Shown piece by piece: positions 1 to 10,246 of a stretch of 64,000 nucleotides of DNA. Within the stretch, counting starts at the first letter, position 1. The number at the start of each line of letters is the position of its first letter. Made by a program: the position numbers and the translations under genes. The stretch covers positions 1 through 64,000 of the forward strand of contig JADJSG010000005.1 in the NCBI GenBank assembly GCA_016711825.1. Reading direction: 5' to 3'. The DNA comes from Bacteroidota bacterium (GTDB taxonomy: Bacteria; Bacteroidota; Bacteroidia; Chitinophagales; Chitinophagaceae). Below the pieces are notes generated by a model that saw nothing but the letters and a program-made list of their open reading frames with translations, searched no databases and was not told the origin of the DNA.

Positions 1-413
1 TAAAAACATCATGCAAAAACTAAATTTAAAATCACCGGGCCTTGTTGAAGTTTTTTATAATAATTGGATTTATACACACCATGCATTGAATCAATAAAAA
101 AACTTACAATCTTTATTGTTCGAATACAAAACACCTCACCAATATGAAGGATTAAATAATGTGTTAAATACATTGATTATACTTGCTATTCTAAATGGGT
201 ATAATGTCTTCACGTTTAATTTCAAGCTTATTGTGATTGCAGGTTATAAAATATATCATTTGTATGATATTAATTTGATTTATTGATTAGGCGATAAGAT
301 ATCGTGCTTATGTATTTACACATTATATCTCAGCACCAAAACTAAAGTGCTAAGTTTAAAGTGTGGTGGGTTTAATCTACACAAATCGAAAATTTGATTT
401 AATTTCACCCCGC
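1..413. other. No gene recognised at left edge
   Basis: AT-rich stretch before the first permease codon. I find no open frame of useful length on either strand and no RNA gene. Because the next 8 kb carries many single-base breaks, a short decayed gene end could be hidden here, but nothing I translated looked like a known family. Confidence 0.5.
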
Positions 414-1620
414 ATGATTACACAATTTGCATGGCGATATTTTAAAGGTAAAAAGTCCGAAAGCCAGGCCGTTGAAATAATTTCTTGGAGTGAGCGTGAT
501 TGCTGGCGGTGAGCACCGCTGCACTCATTATCGTGCTGTCTGTTTTTAATGGGTTTGAACATTTGTCAAAGAATTTGTACACCGATTTTTATCCTGATAT
601 GAAAATCACTGCTATACAAGGAAAACATTTTTACATTAACTGACACAGTGTTTGGAGACCAGCTTAAAGCAGTTAAAGGCATTGAAATAATGAGCAAAAC
701 CATTGAGGAGAAAGTTCTTTTAACTTCTGAAAACCAATCTGTGGTAACTCTAAAAGGGGTGGATGAGAAACTACGATAGCGTTACCCATTTATGAACAAT
801 ATTGATATGGGAAAGTCACTTTTAATCAAGACGAAGATATTCCAAGTATGCTTTTTAGGTATTGGCATTTCAAACAAATTGGGTGTGAGAGAGAAGGTCA
901 TTTCCCATCAACTGTTATGTGTTTAAAAAATGTCAGTATTTCCATTTGACCCCACCCAGATATACAATACACAGTTGTTTATGGTGAATGCATTTTTACG
1001 ATGCCAGATATCGAAAACGATTATGCATTTACTTACTTGCATACTTGCAAGCTTTATCGAAAACGACAATAAGATAAGCAGCATTGAAATGAGTGTTTTG
1101 AAAGATGCTTCCATCAATGATGTACAAAAAAATAAACAATATCATCGCGCCTTATGCTTTAAAAATCAGCCAACCGATACGAACAAAACAAGACGCTTTA
1201 TTTTATTTTAAAAAGCGAACGCTGGGCTGTCCTATGCCATACTATGATGTTGCTGATTGCTTCCTTCAATATTATTGGTTCGCTTTCGATGTTGGTAATT
1301 GAAAAGGAAAGACATTGCAATAGGGTAGTAAATACCATGGGTATGCCTCCAAAACATGATTAAAAAATATTCATTGCCACGGGCATCTCTTATTTCATTG
1401 ATTGGTGCATGTATAGGCTCTGTAGTAGCATGGATTGTTTGTTGGATAAATACAATTTGGGATTGTAAAAATGGGTGAAAGCGGTTCGTTTTTGGTAGAT
1501 GCTTATCCCGTGCGATTAAGTGTGTTTGATTTTATACTGGTAATGGCTACAGTCATAATGATTGCATTTATTGCCTCATGGATACCAGCCGTTAAAGCCA
1601 GTAAAAAGCCATCGAACTAA
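414..1620 (+). pseudogene. LolC/LolE-like ABC transporter permease (FtsX family), many frame breaks
   Basis: Inner-membrane permease of the lipoprotein-releasing (LolCDE) or MacB/FtsX type. The start at 414 gives MITQFAWRYFKGKK, a typical N-terminus of Bacteroidota LolC/E homologues. In the next frames follow IISW, then TAALIIVLSVFNGFEHL (first membrane segment), then a periplasmic part with YTDFYPDMKIT, and at the end a last membrane segment finishing in ASWIPAVKASKKPSN before the stop at 1620. The length, about 400 codons, matches the family. At least five single-base shifts separate these blocks, so no long reading frame survives. The gene faces the HlyD adaptor, with 7 bases between the two stops. 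I read it as an intact gene damaged by sequence errors, but true decay cannot be excluded. Confidence 0.7.
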
Positions 1621-1627
1621 GATTACG

Positions 1628-2729
1628 TTAATCTTTACTCCGTTTCTTTTGCTGATACAATTCCTTTTCGTGACTAATTTAACCTTCATGTCGTTTTTTA
1701 AGGTTCGTGCAATGGCACTATATGGTGCCACAATCACTTTGTTGCTTCTCCTGCAGTCCCGATAAAATTTGTATATGTTCATTGTCTTGAATACCTGTTT
1801 TCACTCCCAGTAAGCATGGCTTTTTGTTGATTGTTGACTACAAACACATACCCTTTAACAGGCGTCTCGGTATTGTTGTTTTCTAATGATGCAGTACCCG
1901 TCGAATCTTCATCCTCACGGGTAGTGACTGCATTGATGGGCACCGACAATACTTGTGTAGCAGCATGTTGTTTGTATATCAGCCGATGCTGACATGCCAG
2001 ATCTGAATGGCATGTATTTATTTTCAGGGGTTGAAATCGTGGCATAACTTTCTTTGAGCAATAATACACTCACGGTATAATTGGTCATTTGATCAGTCAT
2101 TGAAGCAATGCTTTGTGGCAATCCACCACCTGCATTCGACTGTGAAATACGGGTTACAATTCCTTTAAACTTAGCGCCGCGATAGGCTTCTACTTGTACA
2201 ATGGTAGTGTCATTGATATTAATTTTTGAATTTCGTTTTCATTCACATTCACATCTACTTTCATTTGACTCATATCAGCGATACGCATCAATTCGGTACC
2301 CATCATTTGTGAAGTACCAACCACCTTTTCACCTTTACGGATATACAAACCAGTAACAATGCCATTGATAGGAGAATAAATATTAATATTTTTTACCGTC
2401 TCTTTGGTTTCGTTGATTCCAGCCTGAGGCATGGTAAAATTGAGGATTGATTTACTACTGATACTTTTGATCACCGCAAGTACTTGTCCTTTTTTGACGG
2501 GGTCACCTTCTTACATATAAATTAATCAGTTCGCCAGAGGCATCAGGACTGATTTTAATTTCAGTTTCAGGATATATTTTACCACTGCCCGATACAGTTT
2601 CTATAATATCTTTTTGCTACTTCTTCTACCACAACTTTCAACGAAGTGTCTTTTCCTAATTTTACATATAACACTACACTCACAACAATACCCCTAAAAT
2701 AATCGCATACACAAATTTTTTTTCATCAT
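1628..2729 (-). pseudogene. HlyD/MacA-family efflux periplasmic adaptor subunit, frame-broken
   Basis: Membrane fusion protein linking an inner-membrane ABC or RND transporter to a TolC channel. Reading down the minus strand from 2729: a signal-anchor helix (FVYAIILGVLLVSVVLYVKL across one shift), then VSGSGKIYPETEIKIS and GELINLYV (first half of the lipoyl hairpin), then INIYSPINGIVTGLYIRKGE (second half), the beta-barrel segment, and a C-terminal part with VLSVPINAVTTRE and KGYVFVV. The stop at 1628 follows LYQQKKRSKD. About 365 codons, usual for the family, but spread over at least four frames. It starts 5 bases downstream of the TolC-like gene stop, so the two form one operon. No cognate ATPase gene follows; the convergent LolC/E-like gene lies just beyond. 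Confidence 0.75.
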
Positions 2730-2733
2730 TTAT

Positions 2734-4507
2734 TTATTCCATTTTAATAGGTTCCACCAAAGTAATCAAAATTTTTAATTTAAAAAGCCATTCATATTTT
2801 GCGAATGTAGCCTGTGTTGCATTTTGATGATATTGTTGCCATGCAAGTTTGTACAATAAAAATTGATTGTTGTCATTGTTTTGTTTACCCAATGATTCCA
2901 TCCATAACGCACTTTCATCTCTGGCTTTTAGGTATGCAGTATATTTTGGGATGCAGCAATGGCTTCTTCATAAGTTTTATAGATATCATTTTTAAGGTCC
3001 TGTTTGGCAACATCTACTTGCAGTTGTTGACTAACCAATGCAATTTTTGCTTTTTGTATATTGGCTCTTGATGCATAACCATTTAAAAGGGGCACAGCAT
3101 TACGTAAACCTACCGTCGCCCATATATGATCGTTGTATTGATCTGCCAATGGCTTCGTATATGGTGGTGAATTGATATTGCGAATTTGTGACAGGGTAAC
3201 TGCTACCATTGATATTTACATACCCCACTGGGAAGATTCACCCTCATAGGTTTGCGCAGTAATATTTTTGACATTGCTTGAGAATGCCGTACCGGCTCCT
3301 CCATACAATGAAAGTTGTGGTATTGCATTGCCTTCGCAATATCGAGTGATTTTTTTACTGACTTGAGTTTGAGGTGTTCATATTGCACTTGAGCTTGTTG
3401 ATTCAATGCCATTTGGTACCAGGCAGCCGCATCAGGCATTGACAATCCTTGCTTGGGAGTGAGTATTTCATCTTCATCAGTGGCTATATCAAAAGCGTCT
3501 TCAAATTCAAGATGCAACAATGCTTTTAATTGGAGCAATGCCATTCTTTCATTCACTACGGTCTCCAAATACATTGCACTATCAGTAGACAACATCGCTT
3601 GATAAGATTGCTTATCGTTTTTATTCATGTACACATTTCGCTCTGTGAACTTTTTTAGCGACAACGCCAAGCTCTTTTTTGTTCTCTGGCTTGCAATACC
3701 TTATATAACCTGTTGTAATATTTAAGGTTACATCATCTTGTAATTTTTTATTTGCATATTCGGCTGATTGAATATCCAATTGATTTTTTCAAGTTGGTAT
3801 TTTTTTGAAACCAGCCAAACAAAAGAGTATTTGACCAAAGGCCAAGTGTATTATAATTAAAATTGTTGTTGACAAACTGATTGCTTGCGGGGTCAATATT
3901 TCGGCCAAACGACTTGCCTATTTGTAAATCGCCATTTAAATCTGGATAGCGGCTATTTTTTATTTTCTTCATATAACAATTTTTTCATAACGCTCATTTA
4001 ATTGAGCTTCTACTATTTGTAAATTATTTTTTTTTGGCGTATTCGATACAATCACTTCAAATTCCAGATCGTTTTAAGCTTTTTAACTTTTGCGGAGTTT
4101 CTTTTTTTCACGATAGGCAAAGGCTTGGGACTTACCTGTTTTTCAATAGGCTTCTTTTGGGGTGGACGGGCATATGGTGTATAGGTATTTTCTTTTATAT
4201 TAGTTATTTTGGGAATTTGTTATTCGCATTTTTTTTTCTTTTCAGCCTCTTCAAGCAGTTTTTGTTCTGCCATTTTTTTCTCCAGCGCTTCTTTTTCTTT
4301 TGGGCTAATTGTTTTTGCATGGCCTCTGCTTTCGCTATTGAATCTGCTCGCTTAGCCTCTGCCGCATTTCCATAAAACTGCGGAGGGATGACTTTTTACA
4401 GAGTCATACTTGGTAGGAATATATTTTCCTTTTTTTGTTGCGCAAACAAGGTAAAGTTTGCTATCAAAAAAGCTCATGAAAGTCAGTAGGTATATAAATT
4501 TATTCAT
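2734..4507 (-). pseudogene. TolC-family outer membrane efflux protein, frame-broken
   Basis: Outer-membrane channel partner of the adaptor encoded just downstream. The start at 4507 gives a signal peptide (MNKFIYLLTFMSFF), then a Lys/Glu/Ala-rich stretch (EAKRADSIAKAEAMQKQ). The TolC core follows in pieces: KYPDLNGDLQIGKSFGRNID, NYNTLGLWSNTLLFGWF, NQLDIQSAEYANKKLQDDV, a long helical part around TERNVYMNKNDKQSYQAML, the second repeat with QVQYEHLKLKSVKKSLDIAK, and a C-terminus ending in TLVEPIKME. About 590 codons, slightly longer than usual because of the extra N-terminal charged region. At least six single-base shifts break it. The order (outer membrane factor, then adaptor, 5-bp gap) is the standard arrangement of Bacteroidota efflux operons. 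Confidence 0.75.
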
Positions 4508-4579
4508 ATTGTACAAAAAATAGGTTGCCAAACCATTACTCGGTGATAGAACGGTAAAATTAGTAAAAGTATTTTCCTT

Positions 4580-4587
4580 TATCTTTG
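4580..4587 (+). promoter_or_regulatory. Putative -7 box of nadB
   Basis: TATCTTTG matches the Bacteroidota -7 consensus TAnnTTTG and lies 17 bases before the nadB ATG. No clear -33 TTTG is seen at the usual distance, so this is a motif match only. Confidence 0.4.
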
Positions 4588-4604
4588 AAAAATATAACTA
4601 TTTT

Positions 4605-6201
4605 ATGGAAACAGATGTATTAATCATAGGCTCGGGCATTGCAGGACTTACTTATGCCGTTAATTTGGCGATGGCAGACAAGCATTTAAAAATCACGATG
4701 TTGACCAAAACACAAGAAGATGAAACCAATACTAAATATGCGCAGGTGGTGTAGCAGCTGTTACCAATCTGAATAATGACAGTTTTGAAAGCATATTCAT
4801 GATACCCTGATTGCAGGTGATGGGCTTTGCAATGAAGCCATTGTAACGAGTGTAGTGAAAGAAGGACCTGAACGCATTCAGGAGATTATACAATGGGGCA
4901 CTGATTTTGACAAAGAAAGTGATGGTGATTATAAATTGGGGAAAGAAGGTGGCCATTCAGAAAACAGGATACTCCACTTTAAAGATGTTACGGTATGGAA
5001 ATGGAAAGGGCCTTACTGTCGAAAGCACACCAATACGACAATATAAAAATCATTGATTATTGTTTTGTGATTGACATCATCACACAACATCATTTAGAAA
5101 ATTAATCACCAAAGCCACACCCGATATTGCATGTTATGGTGTTTATGTTTTAAATCTTGAAAATCATCAAATCGAAAAAATTGTATCGAAAGTAACGATG
5201 CTGGCTACCGGAGGTTGCGGGCAGGTTTATCGCACCACAACCAACCCTAAAATTGCTACAGGCGATGGTGTGGCAATGGTTTATAGGGCTAAAGGCAGAA
5301 TCGAGAATATGGAGTTTATACAATTTCATCCTACGGCTTTGTTCGAACCAAGTAAACGGTTTGGTCAATCATTTCTGATAACTGAAGCAGTAAGAGGTGA
5401 TGGGGGTGTATTGCGCAATAGCAAAGGAGAAGAGTTTATGCATAAATATGATGACAGATTATCACTGGCCCCCCGAGATATTGTAGCAAGAGCCATCGAT
5501 AATGAAATGAAAATACTGGGCGATGAGCATGTGTTTCTGGATTGCAGACAGATGAATCTGGAAAATTTCAAAACCCATTTCCTAATATTTATAAAAAATG
5601 TGAAAGCATCGGCATTGATGTTTCGCAACAAATGATACCCGTAGCACCCGCTGCGCATTATAGTTGCGGAGGTATACAAGTGGATGCTTTTGGTCGTACT
5701 TCAATACAAAGACTGTATAGTTGTGGTGAGGCTGCCAGCACAGGATTGCATGGGGCAAACAGGCTTGCAAGCAACTCCCTGCTGGAAGCCATGGTATTTG
5801 GCAAACGCAGTTTTGAAGACACCATTGCCCATATTTCGCAGTACTCATTACAAAGTGACATCCCTGACTGGAATGCCTCAGGCACTTCAGAACCCAAGGA
5901 AATGATACTCATCACGCAAAGTATTAAGGAGATACAACTGGCCATGAGTGATTATGTGGGTATCGTACGAAGTAATGTACGTCTTGAGCGTGCGATGAAG
6001 CGGCTCGACTTATTGCATGAGGAAACAGAGCAATTATACAAAACCACTACCCTCTCACCTCAGTTATGTGAATTGCGCAACCTCATTACGGTAGGCTATT
6101 TGATTGTAAAAAGTGCCCAGTTTAGAAAAGAAAGTCGTGGCCTTCATTACAATATCGATTATCCTACGAAGAGTGCAATCAAGCAAAACATTGTATGGTA
6201 A
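4605..6201 (+). pseudogene. nadB: L-aspartate oxidase, frame-broken in this sequence
   Basis: FAD enzyme that oxidises L-aspartate to iminoaspartate, the first step of de novo NAD synthesis. The start at 4605 gives METDVLIIGSGIAGLTYA, whose GSGIAG is the FAD-binding glycine motif. Further on come AQGGVAAV (across one shift), HFKDVT, MLATGGCGQVYRTTTNP, MEFIQFHPTALF, EAVRGDGGVLRNSKGEEFM, MIPVAPAAHYSCGGI, LYSCGEAASTGLHGANRLAS and the helical C-terminal domain ending in NIVW. The span of 532 codons equals the family's usual length, which shows that breaks near 4745, 4800, 4995, 5090 and 5545 are small indels and not large deletions. All signature blocks are present, so I take the gene as functional in the organism. 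Confidence 0.88.
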
Positions 6202-6306
6202 TTCTATTTTCTATTGATCATATTTTCATAAATCGCGACCTAATCATACCTATTTAATCAAAATACATAACCTATATTAAACGCTAGGTCATATCAATTA
6301 TTATTG

Positions 6307-6314
6307 TAAATTTG
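6307..6314 (+). promoter_or_regulatory. Putative -7 box of the 6361 gene
   Basis: TAAATTTG fits TAnnTTTG, 46 bases before the ATG at 6361. The -33 element is not obvious. Motif match only. Confidence 0.35.
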
Positions 6315-6360
6315 AAACTTACCAACAATGCAGTTGGTAAATTAAATTCATCCCTTTTAC

Positions 6361-6795
6361 ATGAAAAAACTTTTTCTGTCTATTGCGCTTATTTTCATTT
6401 CATTGTTTGCATTTTCTCAAAATTCACCTGAACAAATTACAGATAAGTTTTTTCAAGATATTGTAAAAGAAACCCCTGACAAAACCATAGACAATCTATA
6501 CCTCAATATGCCCTGGGCCAGCAATATTAAAACTGAATTGGATAAATTAAAGACTCAATTTACAAGTTTACAAACGTATTTTGGTAAATATTGCGGCAAT
6601 ACTTTTATTGCGAAAAAAGACATTGGGGGTGTCTTTATGATTTATAGTTATATCATCCGATACGAACGTCAACCCGTTAGATGCACATTTAAATTTTACA
6701 AACCAAAAGACGTTTTTTTAGTTTATAGTTTCTCCTATGATATGAGTCTTGAAGAAGAATTAGATGCTACTTTGAAATTACAAAATATCAAATAA
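6361..6795 (+). CDS. Small secreted protein of unknown function
   Basis: Intact 144-residue protein. Residues 1-19 (MKKLFLSIALIFISLFAFS) form a clear Sec signal peptide, so the mature protein is periplasmic or surface-exposed. The rest is one small domain with alternating polar strands (MIYSYIIRYERQPVRCTFKF and VFLVYSFSYD), two cysteines and no catalytic motif that I recognise. It ends DATLKLQNIK. The layout resembles small NTF2-like/DUF3887-type secreted proteins, which is only a resemblance. It stands alone between nadB and a strong hairpin. One of the few unbroken genes in the left part of the window. Confidence 0.75.
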   Translation: MKKLFLSIALIFISLFAFSQNSPEQITDKFFQDIVKETPDKTIDNLYLNMPWASNIKTELDKLKTQFTSLQTYFGKYCGNTFIAKKDIGGVFMIYSYIIRYERQPVRCTFKFYKPKDVFLVYSFSYDMSLEEELDATLKLQNIK

Positions 6796-6946
6796 AAAAA
6801 ACGGAGATACAAGCCAGAAATTTCATTGTAGTTGCAATGTATTTACCGATATTTATACAATTATCTTTAGCATAAATCATTGCCATTAGCATCAATACAC
6901 CATTTGGGTTCTCAATTTTTTTATGCAAGCTATAAATACCAAAATA

Positions 6947-6979
6947 AAATACCGGATAACTGTATACTATCCGGTATTT
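6947..6979. terminator. Hairpin between convergent genes
   Basis: Perfect 12-bp stem (6947-6958 with 6968-6979, arms AAATACCGGATA and TATCCGGTATTT) around a 9-base loop. It lies between the end of the 6361 gene (+) and the end of ndk (-), as expected for a shared transcription terminator. Confidence 0.65.
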
Positions 6980-7049
6980 GTGTTTAAATTGTTTTAAATC
7001 AAACAAGCTAATAGGCAGTGTGCTTATTGCTTGTGATTGACCAAGCGCC

Positions 7050-7467
7050 TTAAAATTGCTCCAAGGCAGAAAAGAAAAAGCTTCCTTCGATCATGGCATT
7101 TTCATCACTGTCGCTGCCATGTACTGCATTTTCGCCTAAGCTTTTAGCAAACATTTTGCGTATGGTTCCCTCGTCTGCTTTTGCAGGGTCTGTAGCGCCA
7201 ATAAGGGTTCTAAAATCAGCTACTGCGTTTGATTTTTCGAGTATAGCGGCTACAATATGACCACTGCTCATAAAGTCACAAAGTTCGCCATAGAAGGGTC
7301 TTTCTTTATGAACTTCATAAAACTGACCTGCTTTTTTCGGCAGACAATTTAGTCATTTTCATGGCTTTGATAGTAAATCCAGCTTCATTGATTTTAGCCA
7401 ATATAGCACCGATATGTCCGTCTTTAACGGCATCGGGTTTGATCATTGTAAATGTTAAGTTTGACAT
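7050..7467 (-). CDS. ndk: Nucleoside diphosphate kinase (one frame break)
   Basis: Transfers the gamma phosphate from ATP to other nucleoside diphosphates through a phospho-histidine. The start at 7467 gives MSNLTFTMIKPDAVKDGHIG, the NDK N-terminus; GFTIKAMKMTKLS follows. After one shift near 7335 come GELCDFMSSGHIVAAILEK, RTLIGATDPAKADEGTIR and the active-site block ENAVHGSDSDENA, in which the His of AVHGSD is the phosphorylated residue. The span fits 139 residues, exactly the family length. The single indel sits in a stretch where the family normally reads KAGxFY. Housekeeping gene, so the break is most likely a sequence error. Confidence 0.9.
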
Positions 7468-7578
7468 AGTAAATTTTGAGGTGCAAAAATAGGTTTTATA
7501 CGCTTTATACCAAATGTATTTATGCCATTGACTAAAAATTATTTGAATAAGGCCTTGTTAAGAATACGAACGAAAAAG

Positions 7579-8539
7579 CTAAGCTTCCTCTACATCCTGA
7601 TAAAAGCCCATTTTTGAAAATTTGTTGATTCTATTTTCAATTCTTTTCTCCGCATCTAATTTTGCAAGATCCTTCAGGTTTTTTTCAATATACTTTTTAA
7701 TGGAAGCTGCCATCACATCAGGTTGTGTATGAGCTGCACCCATGGGTTCGTTGATTACATCGTCAATCAAACCAAAATCACTCATATGTTTAGAAGTAAG
7801 TTTGAGTTCTTCGGCAGCTTTTTCTTTATAATCCCAGGTGCGCCACAATATACTTGAGCAGCTTTCTGGAGATATGACAGAATACCAGGTATTTTCGAGC
7901 ATCACTACTTTATCGCCGATACCAATGCCTAAAGCCCTCCACTGGCACCTTCGCCGATGATAATGCATATAACAGGCACTTTGAGGTTAATCATTTCAAA
8001 CAGATTTCGGGCAATGGCTTCGCCCTGACCTCTTTCTTCGGCTTCTAAACCAGGGTAAGCACCGGGAGTATCAATAAAGGTAATGATCGGTTTATTAAAC
8101 TTTTCAGCCATTTTCATCAATCGCAAAGCCTTTCTGTAACCTTCTGGGTTTGCCATACCAAAATTTCTCAGTTGTCGCATTTTGGTATTCACGCCTTTTT
8201 GATGCCCCATCACCATCACCGATTGATCGCCCAACATGGCAAAACCACCTACGATGGCTTTATCATCCTTTACATTTCTATCGCCATGAAGTTCCTGAAA
8301 TTTGGTAAATATTTTATTGATATAAAAGAGGGTATACGGTCTTTCGGGATGCCGGCTAAGTTGTACTTTTTGCCAGTCATTCAGGTTTGAATAGATTTCT
8401 TTTTGGGTTTCGGCAATTTTTAGTTCTATTTTTCGATCGCCTCACTCATATCAACCTTTGTCTTTTCGCCCATATCTTTAAGCTTCTGAATCTCTTCCAT
8501 CAGCTGTTCTATTGGTTTTTCGAAATCTAAATATTGCAT
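7579..8539 (-). CDS. accA: Acetyl-CoA carboxylase carboxyltransferase subunit alpha (frame breaks)
   Basis: Alpha subunit of the carboxyltransferase that makes malonyl-CoA, the committed step of fatty-acid synthesis. The start at 8539 reads MQYLDFEKPIEQLMEEIQKL, the usual helical N-terminus. After a shift near 8440 come SRHPERPYTL, FQELHGDR, IVGGFAMLGD, RNFGMANPEGYRKALRLMKM, ITFIDTPGAYPGLEAEERGQ and EGASGG. After a second shift near 7935 follow ALGIGIGDKVVMLENTWYSV, SPESCSSILWR and the C-terminal helices ending YQDVEEA. About 320 codons, the family size. The enzyme is essential, so the breaks argue for sequencing indels. It is followed upstream on the other strand by tRNA-Asp. Confidence 0.92.
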
Positions 8540-8608
8540 GCTTTAATTGTTTTCGGGACTTCAAACCTACTATAAAAAGATGATTTTTTTAATAAGAATT
8601 ATTAAGAT

Positions 8609-8638
8609 TTTGATTTTTGCAAAACTTGCTTATATTTG
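8609..8638 (+). promoter_or_regulatory. Promoter of tRNA-Asp
   Basis: TTTG at 8609-8612, an 18-base spacer and TATATTTG at 8631-8638 make a full match to the Bacteroidota sigma-ABfr consensus TTTG-N19-TAnnTTTG. It lies about 75 bases before the tRNA. The best promoter match in the window. Confidence 0.7.
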
Positions 8639-8713
8639 CACTCCCAAAACGAAGAAATTCAAATTGTGGAAACCGGAAGTTTTTTTTAATTAAATCAAAT
8701 TTCCTTAGTTCAT

Positions 8714-8787
8714 GGATCGGTAGTTCAGCTGGTTAGAATGCCGCCCTGTCACGGCGGAGGTCGCGGGTTCGAGTCCCGTCCGGTCCG
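8714..8787 (+). tRNA. tRNA-Asp (anticodon GTC)
   Basis: 74-base cloverleaf. The acceptor stem GGATCGG pairs with CCGGTCC (one T-G pair), the D-arm is TAGTTCAGCTGGTTAGAAT, and the anticodon stem CCGCC/GGCGG encloses the loop CTGTCAC with anticodon GTC. The T-arm carries GTTCGAGTC. The discriminator is G, and the genome continues CAA, so the CCA end is not encoded. The 3' end from base 8772 onward belongs to the 69-bp repeat that bounds the island. Confidence 0.97.
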
Positions 8788-8840
8788 CAAAAACGAACAA
8801 AAACCCTTGTAAATGAATCATTTATGAGGGTTTTTTGTTT
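8772..8840 (+). repeat. attL: 69-bp direct repeat overlapping the tRNA-Asp 3' end
   Basis: These 69 bases recur without a mismatch at 30840-30908 in the same orientation. They cover the last 16 bases of tRNA-Asp and the terminator behind it. A tRNA 3' end copied at the far side of a block of accessory genes is the usual footprint of site-specific integration. Confidence 0.93.
8799..8835 (+). terminator. Terminator of tRNA-Asp
   Basis: AAAAACCCT (8799-8807) pairs with AGGGTTTTT (8827-8835), and the inner part TAAATGA/TCATTTA pairs as well around one base, followed by a T-run. The same hairpin is duplicated inside attR. Confidence 0.8.
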
Positions 8841-8870
8841 CCGAGGTACAACATAGGTTCAACAAAAGTG

Positions 8871-9000
8871 TTAGTAGGAGTCAATCCCAAATTCTACACC
8901 ATTCATACTTGGACATTCTCTTGCATTCTTCAAAATTTGTCCTTTTCTTTTTTGAAAATATAATCCTCTGCATAATAAATTGCCGAATACTGAGAATGCT
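8871..9000 (-). pseudogene. Possible decayed gene end just inside attL
   Basis: Two minus-strand frames meet here and together read like protein: HSQYSAIYYAEDYIF followed, after one shift, by KGQILKNARECPSMNGVEF and a stop at 8871. The family is not recognised. It may be the tail of a small gene lost at the island edge. The remaining 8841-9115 sequence shows nothing else. Confidence 0.25.
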
Positions 9001-9115
9001 TACATTCCTATTTTAATGATCAATGAAGGTTTTATTTCAATTGATAATGTGAGGTAGTAATTAATTCTGTCTGCAATTCATTTATAAATCCCTTTCAGAA
9101 CTTTCCGGAAAGCAA

Positions 9116-10246
9116 TTAACTTACCTGTTCTTGAACATACTCATAAGAAATTCGTTCCTGTTCTAGTCGTCGACTTTCTTTCTGTAGAAAGTGATACATT
9201 TTTTGCTCAGAAGGGTTTAAGAGAGACAGTTCAATTTTCCGATATGTTGAGTGTACTGAAAATGCTGAGAACGCATTGTATGTCGTTTCATCCATTAAGA
9301 AACTCCTAGCGTGAAGGTAATATTGTCTTATCATATTCAACATCTCAAAACCTGCAGCATCCATATCAAACCAGCAATACAACTCACAATTACCTAGCCA
9401 TGGGATATGCTTGTTAACACGGCTTTTAAACCCTTCCCCAAAAATGGCTACGCTGTTTTTTATTTTAGGAAAGGAACGAAAACAGGCTGCATTCTCAATA
9501 ATAAATACCTTTTCAGGTTGCCAGGTAAGTAAAGAGGCATCATCAATGGTAAGGCTCAGTTCCTGGTACCCTAAAGTAGATTTCAAGGCATCGTCAAGTA
9601 TCCTGACTTGTGTATAGATATTTGGGCGTTTTATGTGATACCTTCCAGAAAAGTCCTTTACTTCAAAGTTGATCTTGTCGGCAGGTAACATAATATCCAG
9701 CATCTTTTTTAAAGGTTTAGTATTATCCTCGATAAACTTCGTGTGCACCTTTATTGGCAGTTCACGCAGGTAAAGCAGGTGCGGAGGTGTATGGTCAAAG
9801 AAGTAACGGGCCACTTTTAGCAAGTCGGGCATAATGGCTGCATAGGTTACAAGGAAAGAAGGCTCTTCTTTTGCCCAGTCGGCATGAAACGGAAAGGAAG
9901 CGACAATTAGCTGATATGCTTTCTTTATTTTCAAAAAGTCCTTTTCCCGCTTAGTAAAAAAAAGGTAATCCTCTAGGGTGTCGTAGAATATTTTACTAGG
10001 AATTTTTTGTTCAGAACCTTGTATTTTTTTTATTTTCCAAGTTACAGAATATCCTTTGCCCTTTACTTCTTTTGATTGATTATAAAGAGGCACAATAGCA
10101 TTGTGCAGGTTATTAAAGCCGGTGTCATTTATCTTTTTGTCTGATGGAATCACCAGAGGAAAGGCGTTTTCTTCCTTTAACGCAGCCTCTGCTATTTTAA
10201 AGAAGTGTTTATCTGATTTAGCTAAAAGTTCCTGTGGTGTTATCAT
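9116..10246 (-). CDS. jetD: Wadjet anti-plasmid protein JetD (Toprim nuclease subunit)
   Basis: JetD is the nuclease subunit that cleaves closed circular plasmid DNA once the JetABC SMC-like motor has extruded it. The 376-residue protein has an N-terminal DUF3322-like part and a C-terminal DUF2220/Toprim part. Visible in the latter: VFIIENAACFRSFP with Glu251, the FGEGF turn near 269-273, PWLGNCELYCWFDMDAAGFE with Asp294 and Asp296 (the DxD of Toprim folds), and HARSFLMDE. These match the conserved JetD core. Its start overlaps the jetC stop by 4 bases (ATGA), so it is translationally coupled as the last gene of the operon. Intact frame. Confidence 0.93.
   Translation of the reverse strand: MITPQELLAKSDKHFFKIAEAALKEENAFPLVIPSDKKINDTGFNNLHNAIVPLYNQSKEVKGKGYSVTWKIKKIQGSEQKIPSKIFYDTLEDYLFFTKREKDFLKIKKAYQLIVASFPFHADWAKEEPSFLVTYAAIMPDLLKVARYFFDHTPPHLLYLRELPIKVHTKFIEDNTKPLKKMLDIMLPADKINFEVKDFSGRYHIKRPNIYTQVRILDDALKSTLGYQELSLTIDDASLLTWQPEKVFIIENAACFRSFPKIKNSVAIFGEGFKSRVNKHIPWLGNCELYCWFDMDAAGFEMLNMIRQYYLHARSFLMDETTYNAFSAFSVHSTYRKIELSLLNPSEQKMYHFLQKESRRLEQERISYEYVQEQVS

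Noticed and set aside
6788..7006. 72-codon minus-strand frame between the 6361 gene and ndk
   Set aside because: It spans the terminator hairpin, overlaps the end of the plus-strand gene and has no recognisable family or start context.
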